From an uncultured Oscillospiraceae bacterium (GTDB taxonomy: Bacteria > Bacillota_A > Clostridia > Oscillospirales > Oscillospiraceae): a stretch of DNA of 21,710 nt. Positions within the stretch are counted from its first letter, which is position 1, and each line of letters opens with the position of its first letter. The position numbers were made by a program, and so were the translations under genes. Positions 7,886 to 13,413 of this stretch are shown here, piece by piece. The notes beneath the pieces were generated by a model. That model was not told the DNA's origin. It saw only the letters and a list, made by a program, of their open reading frames with translations, and did not search any database. The stretch covers positions 1 to 21,710 of the forward strand of contig CAAEOU010000266.1 of NCBI GenBank assembly GCA_900757695.1, read 5' to 3'.

Positions 7886-7925
7886 TAGCGGGAGAAATCA
7901 CAGAAATTTGTGATTTCTCCCGCTA
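7886..7925 (-). terminator. Perfect 17-bp hairpin, terminator of the AIM24-family gene
   Basis: TAGCGGGAGAAATCACA pairs perfectly with the right arm around a 6-base loop. On the minus strand the tail is TTTTAGCTTTT. It sits 45 bp beyond the stop of the minus-strand gene. The plus strand lacks a T tail here, so it works mainly for minus transcripts. Confidence 0.75.
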
Positions 7926-7969
7926 AAATGTTAATAAAAAGATCGGTTTTGCAGCAGGCGCTTCCCGCT

Positions 7970-8650
7970 TTAATTGTTGTTTCCCGTGGGAATATAGGGA
8001 CGAATGGCGTTTGCAACATTATAGATGGGCATGGTTTGGAGCCAGATCCTGCCCGGGCCGGTGAGCGTGGTATTAAACAGACCTTCTCCGCCCAGAAGCT
8101 TGTTTTTCAGTCCGGCCACCTGCTGGATGTCCATGGTCACAGTTGGCTCAAAGCCCGCCACATTGCCGGTATCCACAATGATTTGCTGCCCGGCTTTTAA
8201 GTCGTATTCCACCAGTTCACCGTCAATTTCCGCAAAGGCAATGCCATGACCAGAGAGCTTCTGCATGATAAAGCCTTCGCCGCCAAAGAAACCTGCCCCC
8301 AGCTTTTTGCTGAAATGAACGGACAGCGAGACGCCGGATTCTGAGGCAAGGAATGCACTTTTTTGTAAGATCATTTCCCTGCCCGGTGCAATCTCCAGAG
8401 GCATGATCTTGCCCGGAAAGCAGGAGCCAAATGCGATCATGCCGTTTCCCTGGGCCGTGTAGATATTCTGGAACATGCTCTCCCCGGAAAACGCCTTGGA
8501 AAACATCCTGCCCAAACCGCCGCCGCTGGTCTGCATCTGCATATTGGGGCTCATCCATACCATGGCACCCTTTTCGGTTATCATTTTTTCACCATTTTCC
8601 AGCTGGCAGATCACCACCGGGAATGGGGTACCCTTGATTTCGTATTTCAT
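7970..8650 (-). CDS. AIM24 family protein (TIGR00266-like)
   Basis: A 226-aa protein with no signal peptide or membrane segment, of normal length for bacterial AIM24/TIGR00266 proteins. Visible family features are an N-terminal MKYEIKGTPFPVVICQLENG strand, SGGGLGRMFSKAFSGESMFQN, and repeated glycine-rich turns (GFFGGEGFIMQKLSG and KLLGGEGLF). This is a beta-helix-like fold whose biochemical function is unknown; the name comes from a yeast mitochondrial protein. The start at 8650 has AAGGAGGAG upstream; the longer frame from 8680 lacks a site. It appears to be a single-gene unit with its own promoter (8690-8718) and terminator. Confidence 0.88.
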   Translation of the reverse strand: MKYEIKGTPFPVVICQLENGEKMITEKGAMVWMSPNMQMQTSGGGLGRMFSKAFSGESMFQNIYTAQGNGMIAFGSCFPGKIMPLEIAPGREMILQKSAFLASESGVSLSVHFSKKLGAGFFGGEGFIMQKLSGHGIAFAEIDGELVEYDLKAGQQIIVDTGNVAGFEPTVTMDIQQVAGLKNKLLGGEGLFNTTLTGPGRIWLQTMPIYNVANAIRPYIPTGNNN

Positions 8651-8689
8651 AATAACTCCTCCTTTTCCGCTGCAAATCACTACGAATCC

Positions 8690-8718
8690 ATACTAGCATC
8701 TGACGTTCGGGGTGTCAA
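8690..8718 (-). promoter_or_regulatory. Promoter for the AIM24-family gene
   Basis: On the minus strand: TTGACA (-35, perfect), 17-bp spacer, TGCTAGTAT (extended -10). It lies between the serpin stop (8742) and the AIM24 start. Confidence 0.7.
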
Positions 8719-8741
8719 GGGAAAGCACAGCGGGAAACGAT

Positions 8742-10094
8742 TCAGGATGGAGTATTTACGATCCCCAGAAACAGAGGAAGGCCGTCCCGGGTAGTGATGG
8801 CAACGACAAAGGGGCGATTCAGAATAAAGTCTGTCTCTTCCTCCGGCGGCATTGCAGCGCCTTTCTCCATTGCGACTGTAAAGGCTGCCGCTGTAGCGCC
8901 CTCTTCATCAATGGTCATTCGGGCTGCGTGCTGAATGGAGGACAGAACAGTATCGCCATCGGAAAGCGCAGAAAAATCCGCAGTTTCCGGTGAAAACGCA
9001 TTGGTAATCCCCAGTGATTTCAGCGTGTCGGAAAGTTCATGCTTCGATGCAATATCGAACTTGGGGACAGCGGCATTCACCGTTAAAAATTTACTTTGGA
9101 TACCGGAATTATCTCCGGCAAACAGCGTCATAAGGCTGGGATCCCGGAGCAGTGCGGCGGGTGCAGTGTCCTCATCCGGCAGCAGGAACCACATACTGCA
9201 GCCGTTGTCAAAGCCCCGGGAGATCCCTGTGAAGCTTTCTCCCTGATAATAGGTCTGACTGCTGCTGGCATGCATAAAATCACAGGTCATGTCGCCATCT
9301 TTGGCATGAAAAATATCCGGGGCGGTTTGGGCGGGCGAGAATTCTTCACTCCAGCCGCTGCGGAAGTAGACGGTGTTGACCAGTGCGGCGGTGGTGCCGG
9401 GATCCATGGACAGCTGAGAAGCCTGCTCCTCCAGCAGGTTTCCGGTCTGGTCGTTGACCCACTGCTGAAGCATGCCGTCATAGGCAGGGTCCCCCATGGT
9501 TCCCTGAAAGACTGCGGCATAGTAGTTCTTTGCAAGGCTGTCTATGGTGTCCGAATGGTAATCGAGGCCATCGCTGAGCCATAGAGAATCTGCCAGCAGA
9601 ACATTGGAGACGCCATCGTCACAGTAATTGGCATTCCAAAGTGCGGAAACCTCTTGCCGAAGCGTATCAAGGCTATCCATCCCCAGCAGGGAAAGAATTT
9701 GTGTCTGTGTTTCCCCACTGGCCGTCTCAGCCAGCATGCCAAGGGCAATATAGATACTCAACGGAGAATAAACCTGATTTTCGCTGCTGTCAGGGAAGAG
9801 CGCCGGTACGATAGCATCCAAATATGGCGTCAGACAGTCGGCGTAGCCTGTCGGCTGCCGCCACTGTGCCATCTGATCGTCCAGCCATGCAGAATAGGCA
9901 CTGTCATAGGCGCTGTAGCTCTTTTCCGTATCGTCCGAAGGATCCGGACGCTGCGCCATAGCCGGGTAGGCAGGGTCGGCAAGCTGTAGTGGGGCCGCAT
10001 TGGCTGCACCGGGCCCCTCTGTGTATTCCGGAGCTGCACCGCAGCCGGAAAGCAGCAGTGATGCGGAAAGCACAAGGGCAAGGATACGTTTCAT
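8742..10094 (-). CDS. Serpin family serine/cysteine protease inhibitor, lipoprotein
   Basis: A 450-aa protein with a lipoprotein signal (MKRILALVLSASLLLSGC, lipidated Cys18), a low-complexity linker to about residue 80, and one serpin domain to the end. Serpin landmarks are VYSPLSIYIALGMLAETASG near residue 108, the NTVYFRSGW breach-region motif, the hinge DEEGATAAAFTVA, and the C-terminal signature FILNRPFVVAITTRDG then PLFLGIVNTP. The small residues at P14-P10 of the hinge are those of inhibitory serpins. Aligning Gly399 as P15 and the following MPPE with that of alpha-1-antitrypsin puts P1-P1' at Ala413-Ala414, which predicts elastase- or subtilisin-like targets. A GGAGGAA ribosome site supports the start. 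It would be displayed on the cell surface. Confidence 0.92.
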   Translation of the reverse strand: MKRILALVLSASLLLSGCGAAPEYTEGPGAANAAPLQLADPAYPAMAQRPDPSDDTEKSYSAYDSAYSAWLDDQMAQWRQPTGYADCLTPYLDAIVPALFPDSSENQVYSPLSIYIALGMLAETASGETQTQILSLLGMDSLDTLRQEVSALWNANYCDDGVSNVLLADSLWLSDGLDYHSDTIDSLAKNYYAAVFQGTMGDPAYDGMLQQWVNDQTGNLLEEQASQLSMDPGTTAALVNTVYFRSGWSEEFSPAQTAPDIFHAKDGDMTCDFMHASSSQTYYQGESFTGISRGFDNGCSMWFLLPDEDTAPAALLRDPSLMTLFAGDNSGIQSKFLTVNAAVPKFDIASKHELSDTLKSLGITNAFSPETADFSALSDGDTVLSSIQHAARMTIDEEGATAAAFTVAMEKGAAMPPEEETDFILNRPFVVAITTRDGLPLFLGIVNTPS

Positions 10095-10159
10095 CTTAAT
10101 TCCTCCAGTCTTTTGGTGTGATATTCCATTGGACGAAAGAAAAATGAAAAAGTTCCGAA

Positions 10160-10194
10160 AAAGCGGCGGTACATATCATTCGTACCGCCGCTTT
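10160..10194 (-). terminator. Terminator of the XRE-family regulator gene
   Basis: A perfect 13-bp stem (AAAGCGGCGGTAC with its complement), 9-base loop, then TTCGGAACTTTTT on the minus strand. It isolates the regulator from the serpin gene. Confidence 0.75.
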
Positions 10195-10203
10195 GTGCAA
10201 AAA

Positions 10204-10803
10204 TCATTTTTCGGGCACATGGGTATATCCATATGCCTTCCTTTGCGCAGCCTGTTTGCCGCTTTCTACAGCGCGCCGTAAAATATCAAGGTCGGGCTGT
10301 ACGTTGTCCATGCAGACAAGTTCTCCGGTTTCCTGCTGCATTTCATAGTTATCCAGAACGTTCCGTGCAGTGGAGACTCGGCACTGCATGGAGGTATGGC
10401 AATGCGCAGTAAACATCTGAAGCAGTGCAAACCATGAACTTCCATGCTTCCCTGCCATAAGGAACAACAGCTCACGCTTTTCCTTGGGCGAGGCCTGACG
10501 AATCAAATGGATCAATGCATCTTCAATTTCTGCGTCTGATTTGTCAGGAGAAAAGTCCGAAAAGAGCGTTGGATAGACAAATTCCAAATAATAGGGCATA
10601 GGATTTAAGCCCAGCAGCCGAAACCATTCAGACCCCTGAAACAAATCCGGAGCACTGATGCCCTTTTCCCAGTTCTGAATGGTCTTCTTTGACACACCCA
10701 GACCAATTGCCATTTCTTCTTGAGACAACCCAGCATCAGCTCTGGACTTCCACCAGATCCTTGAGAACCTGGAAACGCGCGCGATACGAGAGTCATCTGC
10801 CAT
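10204..10803 (-). CDS. XRE-type helix-turn-helix regulator with unknown C-terminal domain
   Basis: A 199-aa protein. Residues about 15-55 form a Cro/C1-type HTH: WWKSRADAGLSQEEMAIGLG then VSKKTIQNWEKGISAPD. The rest (about 60-199) is mostly helical, begins FRLLGLNPMPYYLEFVYP, and I do not recognise it. The start at 10803 is set by GGAGGTG seven bases upstream; an open frame extends to 10953 but runs through the leader hairpin and T-tract and lacks a ribosome site. It is divergent from the Spo0A-domain gene across a 340-bp control region and is the obvious candidate regulator for it and for itself. The ligand is unknown. Confidence 0.85.
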   Translation of the reverse strand: MADDSRIARVSRFSRIWWKSRADAGLSQEEMAIGLGVSKKTIQNWEKGISAPDLFQGSEWFRLLGLNPMPYYLEFVYPTLFSDFSPDKSDAEIEDALIHLIRQASPKEKRELLFLMAGKHGSSWFALLQMFTAHCHTSMQCRVSTARNVLDNYEMQQETGELVCMDNVQPDLDILRRAVESGKQAAQRKAYGYTHVPEK

Positions 10804-10899
10804 ATTTGTGCACCTCCGAAAATAGGATCCCACGACAGAACGAAAAAAAGTTCTCCTTTTTTTTGCAATTCTGGCGCAAAATATTTCTCCCCAAAAACG

Positions 10900-10925
10900 A
10901 AAAAAAACGGTGTGCCATAAGGCAC
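10900..10925 (-). terminator. Terminator-like hairpin in the leader of the XRE regulator gene
   Basis: On the minus strand GTGCC-TTAT-GGCAC, extended by two further G-C pairs after one mismatch, is followed by CCG and eight T residues. It lies about 100 bp upstream of the regulator start and downstream of the predicted minus promoter, so it would act as an attenuator. The stem is short. Confidence 0.45.
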
Positions 10926-10987
10926 TCCTAAAAACAGCAAAATCGGGGTTCAAAAAGGTTCACCAAAAAATGATGAAAATCGGGTAC

Positions 10988-10994
10988 TGTCGAA
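10988..10994 (+). promoter_or_regulatory. 0A-box match TGTCGAA
   Basis: An exact match to the TGNCGAA core recognised by Spo0A, ending two bases before the -35 of the plus promoter. That position is common for Spo0A activation. A short motif can occur by chance, but the adjacent gene encodes a Spo0A-type DNA-binding domain. Confidence 0.45.
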
Positions 10995-10996
10995 TC

Positions 10997-11025
10997 CTGA
11001 CAAATACTGAACGTTCCAGTATAAT
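10997..11025 (+). promoter_or_regulatory. Promoter for the Spo0A-domain gene pair
   Basis: CTGACA (-35), 17-bp spacer, TATAAT (-10, perfect). The predicted start near 11032 gives a leader of about 112 nt. Confidence 0.75.
11004..11022. promoter_or_regulatory. Inverted repeat ATACTG-N7-CAGTAT within the promoter spacer
   Basis: Perfect 6-bp arms flank a 7-bp centre, placed between -35 and -10 and overlapping the -10. This is a typical repressor operator position; the divergent XRE-type protein is the natural candidate binder (inference). Confidence 0.5.
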
Positions 11026-11065
11026 CAATACCATCGTTCGGGGGAAATAGCGAGAAACCAATTTT

Positions 11066-11094
11066 ATTTTATCAAAGACAGTCCGTTCTGTCAA
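11066..11094 (-). promoter_or_regulatory. Promoter for the XRE-family regulator gene
   Basis: On the minus strand: TTGACA (perfect), 17-bp spacer, TAAAAT (one base off). The predicted start near 11059 lies beyond the opposing plus start (about 11032), so the two transcripts would overlap, and the regulator leader would be about 255 nt. Confidence 0.65.
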
Positions 11095-11143
11095 TCACTT
11101 TACTGTATGAAATCGCTAAAAAGAAGGAGAAGCTTAAGAGACT

Positions 11144-11482
11144 ATGGACACAGACGAATTAACAGGGCTCTTTCAGGAGCTTGGGGTAGAACCTTTTTAT
11201 GAGGGCGTATGCTATACCTGCTATGCGGTGAAACTGATCCGCGAAAATCCGGATCGGAGGCTCATGCCAGACCGATGGATCTATCCGGCAGTTGCACGGA
11301 TGTACGAGACCAACATATTTCAGGTGATCCGCCGCATCCGCGGTATTATGAATCACGTCAAAGCCAATTCCCCTGAGCTTTTTGCCGAGATCACAAAACG
11401 ATGGAAAAAAGAAAATGTCAGTGTGTCTGTCTGGCTTACAGCCCTATACCTCTATAGCCATGTGAGCACAGCAGCAGCTTGA
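11144..11482 (+). CDS. Stand-alone Spo0A C-terminal-like DNA-binding protein
   Basis: A 112-aa protein that lines up along its length with the DNA-binding domain of Spo0A. LFQELGVEPFYEGVCY matches the family's LGVPAHIKGY region, IYPAVARMYET matches LYPxIAKKxNT, and the following FQVIRRIRGIM matches the recognition helix segment SRVERAIRHAI. VSVSVWLTALYLYS resembles the C-terminal SEFIAMVADKL helix. No phosphoacceptor receiver domain is present, so it cannot be switched by phosphorelay in the usual way. The start ATG has a long spacing (14 nt) from GAAGGAG, and an in-frame stop excludes anything upstream. The identification is by eye from remembered Spo0A sequence. It is followed 19 bp later by a small partner gene. 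Confidence 0.7.
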   Translation: MDTDELTGLFQELGVEPFYEGVCYTCYAVKLIRENPDRRLMPDRWIYPAVARMYETNIFQVIRRIRGIMNHVKANSPELFAEITKRWKKENVSVSVWLTALYLYSHVSTAAA

Positions 11483-11501
11483 AAGAAAGGAGAATGTACA
11501 A

Positions 11502-11807
11502 ATGACATACCAGATACTTGGACAATGGACCAGATGCTTTACGGAGATCCCCGGCCTTCAGCAGGCGCATGAGATCTCCTACAGCGCAGGATGGAGCGAC
11601 AGCGGAATGCAGATCCGCATCACACTTTCCATGCAGGGAATGCGCAGGGGCAGGATCCTGCAATGCTATGAGATGACAACAAGCCGTGCAACGGAGCTGG
11701 CAAAATATCTCTATGAGAACGGAATTGAACCGGATAGTGCTTTGGACATTCTGGCAGATTTTCAGGTGCTTTATCGGGAATATGAAACTTTTATTGCAGC
11801 AAGCTGA
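11502..11807 (+). CDS. Small hypothetical protein (possibly DUF6514-like), partner of the Spo0A-domain gene
   Basis: A 101-aa soluble protein with AAAGGAG nine bases upstream of the ATG. The N-terminal half looks like beta strands (ISYSAGWSDSGMQIRITLSM). The C-terminal half is helical, with CYEMTTSRATELAKYLYENG and then IEPDSALDILADF. The ending pattern, a helix followed by a short proline turn and a D-x-L-x-DF helix, recalls the small Clostridia family DUF6514, but the match is weak. It has no catalytic motif, signal peptide or membrane segment. It shares an mRNA with the Spo0A-type gene and ends at a T6 hairpin. Its function is unknown. Confidence 0.7.
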   Translation: MTYQILGQWTRCFTEIPGLQQAHEISYSAGWSDSGMQIRITLSMQGMRRGRILQCYEMTTSRATELAKYLYENGIEPDSALDILADFQVLYREYETFIAAS

Positions 11808-11848
11808 ATAGATTTCCCCCCGGACAGATCTATCAGCCTCTGTTTTTT
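11804..11848 (+). terminator. Terminator of the Spo0A-domain gene pair
   Basis: CTGAATAGAT pairs with ATCTATCAG (one bulged base) around a 14-base loop, then CCTCTG and TTTTTT. Confidence 0.6.
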
Positions 11849-11889
11849 GCAAAAACCATGCAAAAGTGCTGGGTTTTCCACCGAATTTA

Positions 11890-11898
11890 TGATATAAT
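11890..11898 (+). promoter_or_regulatory. Extended -10 promoter for the AGCS symporter
   Basis: TGATATAAT is a perfect extended -10 element; no good -35 is visible, which is tolerated for extended -10 promoters. The start would be about 40 nt upstream of the ATG. Confidence 0.55.
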
Positions 11899-11946
11899 AG
11901 GCGGCATACTAACGCTTTATTGTGGAAAAGGAGGGCACAAGGAAGT

Positions 11947-13353
11947 ATGGTTGAGATCATTAGAGAAATCAATCAGGTGGTGAACAACTTTATCTGGGGC
12001 GTTCCCGCCATGATCTGCATTATCGGTGTGGGCCTGCTGCTGAGCGTGCGCACACGTTTTATTCAGATTCGTAAATTCCCCTATGCAATCAAAACAACAG
12101 TCGGACGGATGTTCCGCAAGAAGGACGCCTCGGATGGTGCCATGACACCCTTTCAGGCGGTGTGTACAGCGCTGGCCGGTACGGTAGGAACCGGAAATAT
12201 TGCCGGTGTTGCGGGTGCCATTGCCATTGGAGGCCCCGGTGCAGTATTCTGGATGTGGTGCTCTGCCATCCTTGGCATGTGCACAAAGTTCTCGGAAGTA
12301 ACACTGGCAGTTCATTTCCGGGAGCGGAACCAGAATGGCGATCTGGTGGGCGGCCCCATGTACTACATTAAAAACGGGCTGGGAAAAAAGTGGCAGTGGC
12401 TGGCAATGCTTTATGCGCTCTTTGGCGTTCTGACGGTATTTGGCACCGGCAACGCCACCCAAGTCAATACCATTACCGCAGCCATTGATACACCGCTCCT
12501 CTCCTACGGGATCGTGGGCAGCGGTGCGATCTCCGCAGTGAATCTCATCATTGGTATTGTAGTGGCCATGCTGGTGGCCATGGTACTGCTGGGCGGTATT
12601 AAGCGGATCGGCAGCGTATCGGAAAAGCTGGTTCCGTTTATGGCGCTGTTCTATGTGATTCTTGCACTGGGCGTGGTCGTAATCAACTACCAGCGGGTCC
12701 CCGGCGTGTTTGCTGCCATTATCGGCGGTGCCTTTGATCCAAAGGCATTTACCGGCGGCGTAGTCGGCACGATGTTTATGAGCCTGAAGAAAGGCGTATC
12801 CCGCGGAATCTTCTCCAATGAAGCGGGACTTGGTACCGGTTCCATTGCCCATGCCTGTGCCGATACCCAGAAGCCTGTCAAGCAGGGGCTTTTCGGCATC
12901 TTCGAGGTATTTGCAGACACCATCGTGATCTGCACGCTGACAGCACTGGTGATCCTGTGCAGCGGTACTACGGTGAGCTATGGAGAAGCCGCCGGTGCAG
13001 AACTGACCATTTCCGGATTCACCTCCACTTATGGCGGATGGTCATCCATTTTTACGGCGCTGGCCCTTTGCTGCTTTGCGTTTTCCACCATTATCGGCTG
13101 GGGCCTCTACGGTTCCCGCTGCATTGAATATCTGTTTTCCAATGGCCAGGTGGTTCGGCCATTTCTGGTCGTCTATTCCTTTGTGTCCATTTTGGGCGCA
13201 AAGGTAGATCTGGGTCTGCTGTGGGATATTGCCGATACCTTCAACGGTCTGATGGCGATCCCCAACCTGATTGCACTGCTGCTGCTGTCCGGCACGGTGG
13301 TAAAGCTGGTAAAGGAATACTTCTCACAAGAAGGAGCACGGCTCCCGGAATAA
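11947..13353 (+). CDS. Sodium:alanine symporter family (AGCS) amino acid carrier
   Basis: A 468-aa polytopic membrane protein of normal AGCS length (AlsT/DagA group). Diagnostic stretches are the N-terminal NNFIWGVPAMICIIGVGLLL, TPFQAVCTALAGTVGTGNIA, AIAIGGPGAVFWMW near residue 95, LVGGPMYYIKNGLGKKW near 135, and GIFSNEAGLGTGSIAHAC near 290. It imports alanine, glycine or a related small amino acid with Na+. The start is the ATG at 11947 with AAAGGAGGG upstream at slightly long spacing (11 nt). It is a monocistronic unit sharing a bidirectional terminator with the convergent gene. Exact substrate is not determinable here. Confidence 0.93.
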   Translation: MVEIIREINQVVNNFIWGVPAMICIIGVGLLLSVRTRFIQIRKFPYAIKTTVGRMFRKKDASDGAMTPFQAVCTALAGTVGTGNIAGVAGAIAIGGPGAVFWMWCSAILGMCTKFSEVTLAVHFRERNQNGDLVGGPMYYIKNGLGKKWQWLAMLYALFGVLTVFGTGNATQVNTITAAIDTPLLSYGIVGSGAISAVNLIIGIVVAMLVAMVLLGGIKRIGSVSEKLVPFMALFYVILALGVVVINYQRVPGVFAAIIGGAFDPKAFTGGVVGTMFMSLKKGVSRGIFSNEAGLGTGSIAHACADTQKPVKQGLFGIFEVFADTIVICTLTALVILCSGTTVSYGEAAGAELTISGFTSTYGGWSSIFTALALCCFAFSTIIGWGLYGSRCIEYLFSNGQVVRPFLVVYSFVSILGAKVDLGLLWDIADTFNGLMAIPNLIALLLLSGTVVKLVKEYFSQEGARLPE

Positions 13354-13367
13354 TCGCAAATACAGAT

Positions 13368-13406
13368 AAAAATGGCGTTCCCTTTCCGATGGGAACGCCA
13401 TTTTTT
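13368..13406. terminator. Bidirectional terminator between symporter and sulfatase-like gene
   Basis: A 14-bp perfect stem (AAAATGGCGTTCCC with its complement), 8-base loop, T6 on the plus side and A5 on the minus side. It serves both convergent genes. Confidence 0.9.
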
Positions 13407-13413
13407 CACGTTA

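Larger units (their letters stand above)
10804..11143. promoter_or_regulatory. 340-bp AT-rich divergent control region
   Basis: There is no gene here. It holds, left to right: an AGAAC-N8-GTTCT inverted repeat (10837-10854), the leader hairpin with T8 (10900-10925), GGTTCA direct repeats ten bases apart (10947 and 10957), a 0A-box match (10988), a plus promoter containing an inverted repeat (10997-11025), and a minus promoter (11066-11094). Base composition is markedly more A/T-rich than in the flanking genes. Confidence 0.7.

Noticed and set aside
7844..7969. Riboswitch or small RNA between the importer operon and the AIM24 gene
   Set aside because: The two hairpins there are fully explained as terminators of the two convergent units. 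No conserved aptamer pattern is recognised.
10804..10953. N-terminal extension of the XRE regulator
   Set aside because: It lacks a ribosome site, covers the leader hairpin and T-tracts, and would put unrelated sequence before a complete HTH domain. GGAGGTG before 10803 decides the start.
10837..11094. Prophage remnant or integrative element around the switch-like region
   Set aside because: The XRE gene and divergent promoters look phage-like, but no integrase, structural genes, attachment repeats or tRNA target are present nearby.
11917..12852. A 311-codon antisense frame inside the AGCS symporter gene
   Set aside because: It has a His/Cys/Asn-rich artefact composition and sits opposite a well-supported transporter gene.
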